Assembly: GCA_038253555.1 (NCBI GenBank)
Contig: JBBSGZ010000034.1
Coordinates: 1 to 31,754, forward strand
DNA: 31,754 nucleotides
Direction of reading: 5' to 3'
Source of the DNA: JALYUA01 sp038253555
GTDB taxonomy: Bacteria > Acidobacteriota > Thermoanaerobaculia > UBA5066 > Gp7-AA6
Under the pieces are notes generated by a model, which did no database searches, was not told the DNA's origin, and saw only the letters and a program-made list of their open reading frames with translations. A program made the position numbers and the translations under genes. Of this stretch, positions 23,479 to 31,754 are shown piece by piece. Every line of letters begins with the position of its first letter. Position 1 is the stretch's first letter.

Positions 23479-23570
23479 GGCGAAGGGCGAACGGCGAAGG
23501 GCGGAAGAAAGGCGCTGGGCGCTGGGCGCTCGGCCCTCGGCGCTCGGCGCTCGGCGCTCGGTGCTCGGCG
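23479..23570. repeat. 7-bp-period repeat tract upstream of rpsU
   Basis: Two adjoining heptamer runs: GCGAAGG/GCGAACG/GCGAAGG, then GGCGCTG x2, GGCGCTC, GGCCCTC and further GGCGCTC units ending with GGTGCTC. A 15-bp stretch in it (23516-23530) is perfectly repeated in inverted form at 23668-23682. The whole 23409-23750 region has no supported gene; it holds these repeats and a low-complexity GC stretch. Confidence 0.75.
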
Positions 23571-23703
23571 AAGGACGGACGGGCGAAGGGGCTTTGAGGC
23601 AGTTCGCCCGTCGCGGCGAGTGGAATGCAGGCGTAAGGCGCTCACCCAGCCACCCGCTTCCTGCAATAGCGCCCAGCGCCCAACCCCCAGCGCCTACCGC
23701 CTT

Positions 23704-23724
23704 CCGTCATGCTCTAAATGACGG
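23704..23724. promoter_or_regulatory. 7-bp inverted repeat just upstream of the rpsU promoter
   Basis: CCGTCAT (23704-23710) is mirrored by ATGACGG (23718-23724) around a 7-base spacer. It sits 26 bp upstream of the -35 box, a position suitable for an operator. It has no T-run, so it does not look like a terminator. Confidence 0.35.
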
Positions 23725-23750
23725 TCAGCAAAAGGTCTTCCGGCCTCCAA

Positions 23751-23779
23751 TTGACTCACCCCCCCGGCGGCCATAAGAT
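23751..23779 (+). promoter_or_regulatory. Near-consensus sigma-70 promoter of the rpsU-mutS2-dnaG-rpoD operon
   Basis: TTGACT (23751-23756, 5/6) is separated by exactly 17 bp from TAAGAT (23774-23779, 4/6). Transcription would start near 23786, about 38 bases before the rpsU GTG. This is the best vegetative promoter match in the window and fits the position expected for a macromolecular-synthesis operon. Confidence 0.7.
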
Positions 23780-23823
23780 GAGCGGCTCGGTTATCAACTC
23801 CATGGTGAAGGGGGTGAGTGTAC

Positions 23824-24030
23824 GTGCCGCTGGTTCACGTTAAGGAAGACGAATCCTTCGAAAACGCCATGCGGCGCTTCAAGCGGAAGTGCGAGAAATC
23901 CGGAATCCTCTCGGAACTGAAGAAGCGCCAGCATTACGAGAAGCCGAGCGCGAAGCGCAAACGCAAGATGATCCAGGCTCGCAAGAAGATGCTTCGCAAG
24001 CTCTCGGAAGAGCGTCGGGCCACTCCGTAG
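23824..24030 (+). CDS. rpsU: 30S ribosomal protein S21 (bS21)
   Basis: The 68-residue basic protein has the S21 signature: NAMRRFKRKCEKSGILSELK, KRQHYEKPSAKRKRK, and a Lys/Arg-rich tail. S21 is a late-assembling 30S subunit protein that helps mRNA start-site recognition. The start GTG at 23824 is preferred over GTG 23818: it leaves PLVHVKEDESFENAM, the usual short lead, and has a GGGGGTGAG ribosome-binding site at proper distance. Length is normal. It is the first gene of the operon; mutS2 follows with almost no gap. Confidence 0.95.
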   Translation: MPLVHVKEDESFENAMRRFKRKCEKSGILSELKKRQHYEKPSAKRKRKMIQARKKMLRKLSEERRATP

Positions 24031-24050
24031 ACATCCTCCCCGCGGAGGGC

Positions 24051-26450
24051 GATGCCGATCGGGCATCGCTCGAGTTCGACGTCGTCCTCCGCCTCATCTC
24101 TTCCCTGGCTCGCACGGACCCCGGCCGCCGGGCCGTGGCCGCGCTTTCGCCTTCCCGGGACGAAGCCGCCGTTCGCGCGCTTCTTTCGGAAACCTCGCAG
24201 GCCTGGTCGTTCCGAATCCGGCACGGGCGTCTGCCGCTCGCCGGAGTCGAGGAAATCGAGGGCCATCTCGCGACGATTGCGAGCGGCGCCTTCGGCCCCG
24301 AAGATTTCCGCCCGGTGCTCTCCGTCGCCCGCGCCGCGGCCGCCGTCCGGCGCGCCTTAGAGCCCGCGGAGTCGTCCCGCCTCGTCGAACGCCGCGAGAA
24401 GCTCCCGCAATTCGACGAACTTCTCGCGCAGGCAACCCGGATCTTTGCTGCCGACGGAACGATCCGCGACGACGCGTCGCCGGAGCTCGCCGCGATCCGG
24501 ACACGCCTGCGGCGGCGCCGCAATGAGGTCGCCCGGAACCTGGAGAAGATCGTCGATCAGCGGCGCGAATATTTAGGCGACGCCACCGTCGTCCTGCGCA
24601 ACGACCGGTACTGCCTGCCGGTTCTCGCGTCGGCCAGAGCCAAGGTCCCCGGGATGGTCCACGACCGGTCCGGATCGGGCCAGACCGTCTTCGTCGAGCC
24701 GATGGAAGTGATTGAGGCGAACAACGATCTGGCGCTCCTCGCGGGAGAGGAGCGGCGGGAGGTCGAAAGGCTGCTGACGGGCTTCGGCCGGGCGGTTCTC
24801 GCGGCGGCGGAGCAACTCACCGAGGCGGTCGCCGGGCTCGGCGAGCTCGATGCTCTCGAGGCGAAAGTCGAGTTCGGCGAATTGTCCGCCGGCCGCGTCC
24901 CCGAAATCTCGGACGACGGCGAATGGATCCTGCGCGCCGCCCGCCATCCGCTGCTCGACGCGCGCCTCGCGCCGCTGCGCCGCCGCGTGCTCGACGAGCA
25001 CCGGAGCGGGCGCGAAGCGATCCCGCTCGATTTGGAGCAGAGCCGCGAGCAGCGGATGCTCGTCGTCTCCGGTCCGAACGCCGGCGGCAAGACGGTCGTC
25101 CTGAAAACGGCCGGACTGTTCTCTCTGCTGGCTCAGTCGGGAATTCCGGTTCCGGCGGAGACCGGGACGAGGCTGCCTGTTTTCCGCTCCATCCGCACGG
25201 AGATCGGGGATGCCCAGGCGATCCTCTCGGACCGCTCCACCTTCTCCTCCTCGATGGACACGCTCGCGGCAATTCTGGAGGAGTCGGGCCCGGGCGGCCT
25301 CGCCCTCATTGACGAGATCGGGGGGGCAACCGATCCCGAGGAGGGCAGCGCGCTCGCCGTCGCCTTTCTCGAAGAATACCTGGCGCGCGGCGGGCGCGCG
25401 ATCGTGACGACGCATCTTTCCGCCATCAAGAACTTCGCGGCGGGAAGGCCGGATTCCGTGACCGCCGCGATGGAGTTCGACGAGGAAACCGGGAGGCCGA
25501 ACTATCGCCTCCATCCGGGCCTGTCCGGCAGGAGCCGCGCTCTCTCGGTCGCCCGCGAACGGGGACTTCCGGCCTCGGTGCTCGACCGGGCCGTCGAGAT
25601 ACTCGGAGAGGCGTGGCAGCGCCGCGAGGAACGCGAGTCGGAAGCCGAAGCGGCGCTCGACCGCTTGAGGCGGTCGGAAGCGGAGCTGCGCGCGGAGCGG
25701 GAAACGTTCCGCCGGGACGCCGAAAAGCTCGCCGCCGACAAGGAAGACGTGGCGCGCGCCCGGGCAAAGCTTCGAGAGGAGGGGCTCGCCGGTTTCGAAA
25801 AAGCGCGCCGGGAACTGGCGCGCCGCGTGGACGAAGAGCTCGCCGCCATCCGCGCCGATGTTTCCCGCCGCTCGGAGATGTCTTCGTCGCAGCTGGTCGC
25901 GCAGGCCGAGCAGTCGATCGCGGACGAGCCGGCGCTCGTCGAAGCCCGCGAGCAGCTCGAGGAGCGCGCGCGGGGCCTCGAAGAGGGAGGTCGCGCCCGG
26001 ATGCGCGGAATGAAGCTCGAGGGCACGATCGTGTCGCTCGATCCCGAAAGCGCGTGGCTGGACGTCGGCGGAAAGAGAATGCGCGTGGCGCGTGCTGAGC
26101 TCGAGCCGGCCGGGAAGCCGGATCGGGCGAAGGCCGGGAAACGGAAAACGGAAAGCGGAAAACGAGCCGGAAGGGAAAGAGAGAGCGGGTCTTCCGATGC
26201 CGGGGGTGGGTCCGTCAAAGAAGTCAACGTGATCGGCAAGAGGCTCGACGAAGCGGTCGACGAAGTGGAAAAGGCCCTCGACGAAGCGCTCGTCGCCGGC
26301 GCGAGGCTGCGCGTCATCCACGGGCACGGGACCGGCCGCCTCCGGGACGGCCTGCGCGAACACCTCCGCAAACACCCGAACGTCGCCTCCGCGCGAGCGG
26401 CCGACGCGCGTGAGGGCGGCAACGGGGCGACGATGGTGGAACTCCAGTGA
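24051..26450 (+). CDS. mutS2: MutS2 (endonuclease MutS2-like ATPase with C-terminal Smr domain)
   Basis: MutS2 proteins bind branched DNA or collided ribosomes; the Smr domain is a nuclease. Seen here: core/lever helices, Walker A GPNAGGKT, the STFSSSMD signature, Walker B ALIDEIGGATDPEEG, H-loop TTHLSAIKNFA, a long coiled coil, a KOW-like segment (GTIVSLDPESAWLDVGGKR) and the Smr domain (VNVIGKRLDEAVDEVE, VIHGHGTGRLR). The usual LDLRG motif is VNVIG here, which may affect nuclease activity. The start is unclear: no ATG, GTG or TTG occurs in frame between the rpsU stop and GTG 24135, which would cut the conserved start. The only ATG near (24052, close to GGAGGG) is one base out of frame. The coordinate given is therefore approximate. 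A heptamer repeat interrupts the linker before Smr. Confidence 0.88.
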   Translation, partial: DADRASLEFDVVLRLISSLARTDPGRRAVAALSPSRDEAAVRALLSETSQAWSFRIRHGRLPLAGVEEIEGHLATIASGAFGPEDFRPVLSVARAAAAVRRALEPAESSRLVERREKLPQFDELLAQATRIFAADGTIRDDASPELAAIRTRLRRRRNEVARNLEKIVDQRREYLGDATVVLRNDRYCLPVLASARAKVPGMVHDRSGSGQTVFVEPMEVIEANNDLALLAGEERREVERLLTGFGRAVLAAAEQLTEAVAGLGELDALEAKVEFGELSAGRVPEISDDGEWILRAARHPLLDARLAPLRRRVLDEHRSGREAIPLDLEQSREQRMLVVSGPNAGGKTVVLKTAGLFSLLAQSGIPVPAETGTRLPVFRSIRTEIGDAQAILSDRSTFSSSMDTLAAILEESGPGGLALIDEIGGATDPEEGSALAVAFLEEYLARGGRAIVTTHLSAIKNFAAGRPDSVTAAMEFDEETGRPNYRLHPGLSGRSRALSVARERGLPASVLDRAVEILGEAWQRREERESEAEAALDRLRRSEAELRAERETFRRDAEKLAADKEDVARARAKLREEGLAGFEKARRELARRVDEELAAIRADVSRRSEMSSSQLVAQAEQSIADEPALVEAREQLEERARGLEEGGRARMRGMKLEGTIVSLDPESAWLDVGGKRMRVARAELEPAGKPDRAKAGKRKTESGKRAGRERESGSSDAGGGSVKEVNVIGKRLDEAVDEVEKALDEALVAGARLRVIHGHGTGRLRDGLREHLRKHPNVASARAADAREGGNGATMVELQ
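26136..26164. repeat. 7-bp-period repeat inside mutS2
   Basis: Heptamers GGGAAAC/GGAAAAC/GGAAAGC/GGAAAAC fall within the mutS2 coding region and are translated as a Lys/Arg-rich linker (KRKTESGKRAGRER) between the KOW-like segment and the Smr domain. The same unit in inverted orientation is found just upstream of dnaG at 26597. Being in a linker, it may be tolerated without loss of function. Confidence 0.7.
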
Positions 26451-26596
26451 TTTCGGCAGGCGGGATGCGGAAGACGGGAGGTGGCAAGACGCAACTTTCA
26501 TCTCCGGGCTCCTGCCGACTTCAGAGGTTGAGAGAGATTTCGCCCGGACGAGCGAACCTTCCCTTCTTCTTCATCACCAAGTCCCCAATCTGCATT

Positions 26597-26637
26597 TTCG
26601 TTTCCCGTTTCCCGTTTCCCGTTTCACGTTTCCCGGC
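26597..26637. repeat. 7-bp-period CGTTTCC repeat directly before dnaG
   Basis: Five to six copies of TTTCCCG-type heptamers (one TTTCACG variant) fill the last 45 bases before the dnaG start codon. They are the reverse complement of the repeat inside mutS2. They leave dnaG without a purine-rich ribosome-binding site. 26451-26596 has no supported gene. Confidence 0.75.
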
Positions 26638-26643
26638 TTCCCC

Positions 26644-28458
26644 ATGACCAACGACCTCGACATCAACGACTCCGTGCTCGCGGAGCTGCGCTCCGCGGCG
26701 GACATCGTCGAGGTCATCGGCGAACACACGCGCCTGAAAAAAGCGGGCCGGTCCTGGAAAGGCCTCTGCCCTTTCCACAACGAGCGCACCCCTTCCTTTA
26801 CGGTCGATCGCGACAAAGGCCTCTACCACTGCTTCGGCTGCGGCGCCGGCGGAGACGTCATCCACTTCGTCCGGCAGATGGACCGCCTCGACTTTCCCGA
26901 AGCCGTCGAGGCGCTCGCCGGCCGGTTCGGCGTGACGATTCCAAAGCGCGAGCGCGGGCCGCGCGACGACCGGCGCGAGAAGTTGATCGAGGCTGTCTCC
27001 GCGGCGCACCGCTTCTACCGGACGGAACTCGCGAAGCCCGAGAGCCGCGCCGCGCAGTACCTCAACGCCCGCGGCGTGGCCGACGAGATGGTCGCCCGGC
27101 TCGAGCTCGGGCAGGCTCTCGACTCGTGGGACGCCCTCTCCCGCGCGCTTTCGCCCGCCTACCCGGAGAGCCTCCTGATCGAGGCGGGGCTTCTCCAGCC
27201 GGGCCAGGACGGCAAGCGCGCTTACGACCGGTTCCGCGACCGGCTGCTCTTCGTCCTGCGCGACGACCGCGGTCGGCCCGTCGGATTCGGGGGCCGCGTG
27301 TTGTCCCCCGAAGGCGAGCCCAAGTATCTGAACTCGCCCGAGTCGCCGATCTTTCAGAAGAAGCGCACGCTGTACGGTCTGTCCTCCGCGCGGGACGCGA
27401 TCCGGCGCCGCGAACAGGTGGTCTTAGTCGAGGGGTACTTCGATCACCTGGCCCTGCTCGCGGCCGGAATCGAGGAGACGGTCGCCTCGATGGGGACGGC
27501 GCTCACGCCCGAGCAGGCGGAAAAACTCCGGCGGCTGGCGCCCCGCGTGGTCGTCTGCTACGACGGGGATCCGGCCGGGCGCGCCGCCACCCGGGGAGCG
27601 CTCGCGCTCCTGCTCGGCCAGGGATTCTCCGCCCGGGTCGCGAAACTTCCGGCCGGCAAGGACCCGCACGACGTCCTGAGAGAGGAAGGTCCGGAGCGCC
27701 TGGCGGGACGCATCGATCAGGCGTCGGAAGCGCTCGACTGGCTCCTGGACCCTCAGGGGGCGGGCTTCGATCCGTTGGAGCCGGCCCTTTCGGCGGCGGA
27801 CAAGAGCGATCGGGTCGCCGGGATCCTGGAGATCCTCCAGGCAGTCCCGGACACGATCCTGCGTCACGAGGAGTGCCGGCGCCTGGCGCGCCGGGTGGCC
27901 ATTCCGCTGGACATCCTCTGGGAAAGGATCCGTCCGAAGACGGGCCGAGCGGGCATGACGGCCGCTCCGGCGAGGCCGGGAACGCCGGGGAATGCCGAGG
28001 TGTTACGGCAAGGGGAGATTCCGGCATCGGAGCGCAAGCTCCTCCACGTTCTGCTGAACGAGCCGGAGAACAACCCTAGGATTTTCAGTACTTTGAGAGA
28101 TTATTTCCTGACGCACCCTCTGGTCCTTCGGGTCGTCGGGGCCCTGCGGGAATCGGCCTCCGACGGAGAAGGTGTTGATTTTCACAGGCAAATCGCACAC
28201 CTTACGGCAGAAGATCGAATTCTTGTGTCCGGCATCGCCCTGGAAGATCACCCCGCGCCCACCGAAAAAGGTGTCGACGGTCTCCTCAAGGACCTCGAAA
28301 AAAAATACTTGGAACGGGAGAGCGCGGACATCCAGAGGGAGATCGATCGGGCCGTCGCGACGTCGAGTGCGGATCTTGGGGAATTGATCCGGCGCAAGCA
28401 AGAGAACGGGCGCCGGCGTGGGGAGCTTTCGCGCTCGCCACGGTGGAAAGGAAACTAA
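26644..28458 (+). CDS. dnaG: DNA primase DnaG
   Basis: The 604-residue enzyme synthesises RNA primers for replication. Visible: CHC2 zinc-binding domain with C42, H45, C63 and C66 (LCPFHNERTPSF, YHCFGCGAGGD), the primase core (FRDRLLFVLRDDRGRPVGFG, KYLNSPESPIF), and the TOPRIM domain with E263 (VLVEGYFDHLALL) and D307/D309 (VVVCYDGDPAGR). The C-terminal 200 residues are less conserved and fit the helicase-binding domain. The ATG at 26644 gives MTNDLDINDSVLAELRS, the expected family start; in-frame sequence upstream comes from repeats and has no homology. There is no Shine-Dalgarno, since pyrimidine heptamers precede the ATG. rpoD follows after 1 bp. Confidence 0.95.
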   Translation: MTNDLDINDSVLAELRSAADIVEVIGEHTRLKKAGRSWKGLCPFHNERTPSFTVDRDKGLYHCFGCGAGGDVIHFVRQMDRLDFPEAVEALAGRFGVTIPKRERGPRDDRREKLIEAVSAAHRFYRTELAKPESRAAQYLNARGVADEMVARLELGQALDSWDALSRALSPAYPESLLIEAGLLQPGQDGKRAYDRFRDRLLFVLRDDRGRPVGFGGRVLSPEGEPKYLNSPESPIFQKKRTLYGLSSARDAIRRREQVVLVEGYFDHLALLAAGIEETVASMGTALTPEQAEKLRRLAPRVVVCYDGDPAGRAATRGALALLLGQGFSARVAKLPAGKDPHDVLREEGPERLAGRIDQASEALDWLLDPQGAGFDPLEPALSAADKSDRVAGILEILQAVPDTILRHEECRRLARRVAIPLDILWERIRPKTGRAGMTAAPARPGTPGNAEVLRQGEIPASERKLLHVLLNEPENNPRIFSTLRDYFLTHPLVLRVVGALRESASDGEGVDFHRQIAHLTAEDRILVSGIALEDHPAPTEKGVDGLLKDLEKKYLERESADIQREIDRAVATSSADLGELIRRKQENGRRRGELSRSPRWKGN

Positions 28459-28459
28459 C

Positions 28460-30127
<1,668 letters not shown>

Positions 30128-30149
30128 GGAAGGCTCCGGGCCGCTTTGC

Positions 30150-30155
30150 TATATT
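30150..30155 (+). promoter_or_regulatory. Candidate -10 box before the CAT-anticodon tRNA
   Basis: TATATT (5/6 to TATAAT) lies 20 bp upstream of the mature tRNA 5' end. The -35 region is not recognisable, so the tRNA may also be co-transcribed with rpoD. Confidence 0.25.
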
Positions 30156-30174
30156 CACGGCGGAAGAACAGCCG

Positions 30175-30251
30175 GGGTCCATAGCTCAGCGGTCCAGAGC
30201 CACCGGCTCATAACCGGTCAGACCTCGGTTCGAATCCGAGTGGACCCACCA
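30175..30251 (+). tRNA. tRNA with CAT anticodon (tRNA-Met elongator, or tRNA-Ile2), CCA encoded
   Basis: The sequence forms a full cloverleaf: acceptor GGGTCCA/TGGACCC, D arm AGCTCAGCGGTCCAGAGC, anticodon loop CTCATAA giving CAT, T arm GGTTCGAATCC, and an encoded CCA. The first base pair is G-C, not the C1/A72 mismatch typical of initiator tRNA, so it is not formyl-Met initiator. The CAT anticodon can also belong to tRNA-Ile2 after lysidine modification; sequence alone does not separate it from elongator Met. Confidence 0.92.
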
Positions 30252-30327
30252 GGGTCAAGGACGCGAGAAGGGGTACGGGGAGCTTGAGGCGTAACAATCC
30301 GACGAGACAAGTCACGACGAACGAGAA

Positions 30328-30362
30328 GGGGCGACCTCTGAGCGGGCCGCCCTTTTTGTTTT
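30328..30362 (+). terminator. Intrinsic terminator after rpoD/tRNA
   Basis: A GC-rich stem (GGGGCGACC near 30328-30337 pairing with GGGCCGCCC near 30344-30352, one or two mismatches) is followed by TTTTTGTTTT. The 3' half of the stem also takes part in a perfect 10-bp inverted repeat (30341-30350 with 30365-30374), which cannot form at the same time. It separates the tRNA from the zinc-ribbon gene. Confidence 0.6.
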
Positions 30363-30393
30363 CAGCGGCCCGCTGTGAAAAGGGGCTCGGGGT

Positions 30394-31110
30394 ATGAGCG
30401 GCACGAGCCTCCTCGAGCAGCTCTACCGGCTCCAGGACCGTCTCCGGTTCGTGCAGACGCGTCAACGGGAACGCGACACCGTTCCCGAGGACCTTTCGGA
30501 AGTCGATCGCGAGTACCGAGAACGGATGGAGACGCTCGAACGCATCCGCGAGCGGGTCGCGGAAGCCGAAACCGAACGGCGCCGCGCCGAGGGCGAGCTG
30601 TCCGATCTGCAGGAAAAGCAGAAGAAATATCAGGGACAGCTGCGAAGCGTCCAGTCGAGCCGGGAGTACGGGGCCGTCTTAAACGAGATCGACGGTGTCG
30701 AGAAGCTGATCCGCACGACCGAAGACCGGGTGCTCGCGCTCGATGAAGAAATCGAGAACGCGAAGAAGGACCTGCAGGCGCGAGAGGAAAGCCTCCCCCT
30801 CGAAACGGAAGAGCACGAAGAGAAGCTCAAGGACTGGCGGACCACGCAGCGCGGGATCGACGGGGAGCTTGCGGCCGCGGCCTCGGAGATCTCGGAGCTC
30901 GAGCGGCAGATGCCGCCAAAGGACCGGTCCGAGTTTCACCGCCTCATCGAAAAGAAAGGCGGCGTCGCCATCGCGCGCGTCTCCGCCGGCTCCTGCTCGG
31001 CGTGCCACGTGAAGATTCGCCCGGCGGCGATGCAGGTTTTGAAGAACGGAAAAGAAATCGTGTACTGCGACAGCTGCAAGAGGATCCTGTACTGGGACGG
31101 GCAGGGGTGA
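30394..31110 (+). CDS. C4-type zinc-ribbon coiled-coil protein (CT398-like)
   Basis: The 238-residue protein has a long alpha-helical coiled coil (about 5-170, heptads rich in Glu, Lys, Arg and Leu) and a C-terminal four-cysteine zinc ribbon: C201-x2-C204 (GSCSACHVKIRP) and C225-x2-C228 (VYCDSCKRILYWDG). This is the architecture of the zf-RING_7/CT398 family (DUF164-type); members have been linked to flagellar or secretion partners and RNA-related functions, but the role here is unknown. The ATG is preceded by AGGGG about 8-10 bases upstream. RNase HI follows in the same direction, a frequent neighbour in related genomes according to recollection. Confidence 0.85.
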   Translation: MSGTSLLEQLYRLQDRLRFVQTRQRERDTVPEDLSEVDREYRERMETLERIRERVAEAETERRRAEGELSDLQEKQKKYQGQLRSVQSSREYGAVLNEIDGVEKLIRTTEDRVLALDEEIENAKKDLQAREESLPLETEEHEEKLKDWRTTQRGIDGELAAAASEISELERQMPPKDRSEFHRLIEKKGGVAIARVSAGSCSACHVKIRPAAMQVLKNGKEIVYCDSCKRILYWDGQG

Positions 31111-31130
31111 TGCGGGACGCACGCCGGAGC

Positions 31131-31206
31131 CGTCAGGCGTAAGGCGTCAGGGGTCAGGCGCTCGGCGTCTTCCGCCGCGCCTCACCGCTCACGTCTCACC
31201 CCTCAC
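31131..31206. repeat. 7-bp-period repeat tracts upstream of the RNase HI gene
   Basis: Two adjacent tracts: GCGTAAG/GCGTCAG/GGGTCAG/GCGCTCG, then CTCACCG/CTCACGT/CTCACCC/CTCACGA. Together they fill most of the 104-bp gap between the zinc-ribbon and RNase HI genes. The second tract stops 8 bp before the GTG start, which has no Shine-Dalgarno. Confidence 0.75.
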
Positions 31207-31214
31207 GAAGCTCG

Positions 31215-31634
31215 GTGAAGTTCCTCGCTTACATCGACGGCGCGGCGCGCGGCAATCCGGGTCCCGCGGGAGCCGGCGTGTACGTCGAGCCGGACGGCGA
31301 CCGTCCGGCCGAAGAACTCTTCGAGCCGCTCGGCCGTCAGACGAACAACGTCGCCGAGTACAGCGCGCTCCTGCTCGCGCTGACCCGCGCCGAAGAAATC
31401 GCAGCGCAGGATGTCGAGATCCGGTCCGACAGCCGCCTCTTAGTCGAGCAGGTCAACGGAAACTTCCGCGTGAAGGCCGAGCATTTAAAGCCGCTCGTTT
31501 TCGAAGCCGTGCGCCGCGCGAAAAAGTTCCGGCGCTTCCATTTGAGCCACGTCCGGCGCGAGATGAACAAGAAAGCGGACCGGCTGGCGAATCTCGGCGC
31601 CGACGCGAGCGAGCACCCGGATATCGGTCCCTAG
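31215..31634 (+). CDS. rnhA: Ribonuclease HI family protein
   Basis: The 139-residue enzyme removes RNA from RNA-DNA hybrids. The catalytic carboxylates are present: D8 in YIDGAARGNPGPAG, E48 in NNVAEYSALL, D72 in SDSRLLVEQ and D122 in NKKADRLAN; a SHVRRE loop carries a conserved His. It resembles the short RnhA type without the basic handle. The GTG 31215 start gives MKFLAYIDGA. The stop codon TAG is also the first three bases of a mobile-looking repeat, so the native C-terminus (HPDIGP) may be altered. Confidence 0.93.
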   Translation: MKFLAYIDGAARGNPGPAGAGVYVEPDGDRPAEELFEPLGRQTNNVAEYSALLLALTRAEEIAAQDVEIRSDSRLLVEQVNGNFRVKAEHLKPLVFEAVRRAKKFRRFHLSHVRREMNKKADRLANLGADASEHPDIGP

Positions 31635-31754
31635 CAGGCTGCTGAAAAAGGGTGTGGGATGGCGTTGCGAGCGCCGCGGGGTCGGATGCAAGGCGCCGCG
31701 ACGAAGGCGATGCAGTTCGCATCGGGGAGGAGCGGCAATGATGCAGACGACCCC
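31632..31754. mobile_element. Partial MITE-like intergenic repeat, cut by the window end
   Basis: It begins with TAGCAGGCTGCTGAAAAA, containing the palindrome AGCAG-G-CTGCT, and runs through a GC-rich core to the window end. From recollection, similar elements carry this sequence as an inverted terminal repeat and end with TTTTTCAGCAGCCTGCTA. The window ends at GACGACCCC, where the other terminal repeat would be expected. No ORF is present, so it would be non-autonomous. Confidence 0.6.

Noticed and set aside
24573..26501. Long minus-strand open frame of about 640 codons over mutS2
   Set aside because: Antisense of a well-supported MutS2 gene; no recognisable motifs.

Overview
The window is a GC-rich bacterial chromosomal segment. 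Its gene families point to Acidobacteriota, possibly the Thermoanaerobaculia: tandem serine/threonine kinases fused to a TM helix and a TolB/WD40-like propeller that start with the 'LGPYE...GAGGMGEVYKARD' pattern, a rpsU-mutS2-dnaG-rpoD cluster, GTG/TTG starts, and many GAF/PAS kinases. This assignment is an inference from gene content; no rRNA is present to confirm it.

Layout. 1-339 is non-coding and holds a 23-bp-period tandem repeat that resembles an insertion-sequence end. 340-5124 is a metabolic/accessory block: a YihY/BrkB membrane protein, a group II PLP decarboxylase, a membrane-associated glycosyltransferase, and a two-gene operon of a YqcI/YcgG-family (GntA-like) haem oxygenase candidate with a DUF1989 protein. 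5266-6275 is a RAYT (Y1/HUH) transposase bracketed by 25-bp direct repeats. 6266-8196 is a beta/gamma-crystallin-like exported protein downstream of an ECF sigma factor with a C-terminal zinc-finger, anti-sigma-like domain. 8309-13149 holds two convergent multi-sensor histidine kinases, the first broken by a -1 shift in a G6 run. 13150-14772 carries a MetE-core-like methyltransferase translationally coupled to the hybrid kinase, then a DUF1801 protein. 14823-17835 is a decaying region: a Ser/Thr kinase with an in-frame TAG, a truncated second kinase, and a tyrosine-integrase remnant next to tRNA-Asn. 18032-23408 holds a lipoprotein, a hemerythrin, YjbQ, an Slt-like lytic transglycosylase and a GAF-like/proline-rich protein. 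23751-31634 is the housekeeping core: a near-consensus promoter, rpsU, mutS2, dnaG, rpoD, a CAT-anticodon tRNA, a terminator, a C4 zinc-ribbon coiled-coil protein and RNase HI. The window ends inside what looks like a MITE-type repeat.

How the parts work together. rpsU-mutS2-dnaG-rpoD is the macromolecular-synthesis operon (ribosome, replication priming, transcription initiation) with mutS2 inserted. The sensory genes (two kinases, Ser/Thr kinases, ECF-ZnF) form an environmental-response block. No CRISPR array and no complete defence system is visible.

The most unusual structural signal is a set of seven-base-period repeats at five or more places between 19.5 and 31.2 kb, each with its own heptamer. 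One lies inside mutS2 and two run up to start codons that lack a Shine-Dalgarno sequence. A second theme is mobile repeats that supply the stop codons of host genes (crystallin gene, RAYT gene, rnhA). The biochemically most interesting unit is the YqcI/YcgG-DUF1989 operon, which may act on a guanidino compound (inference).
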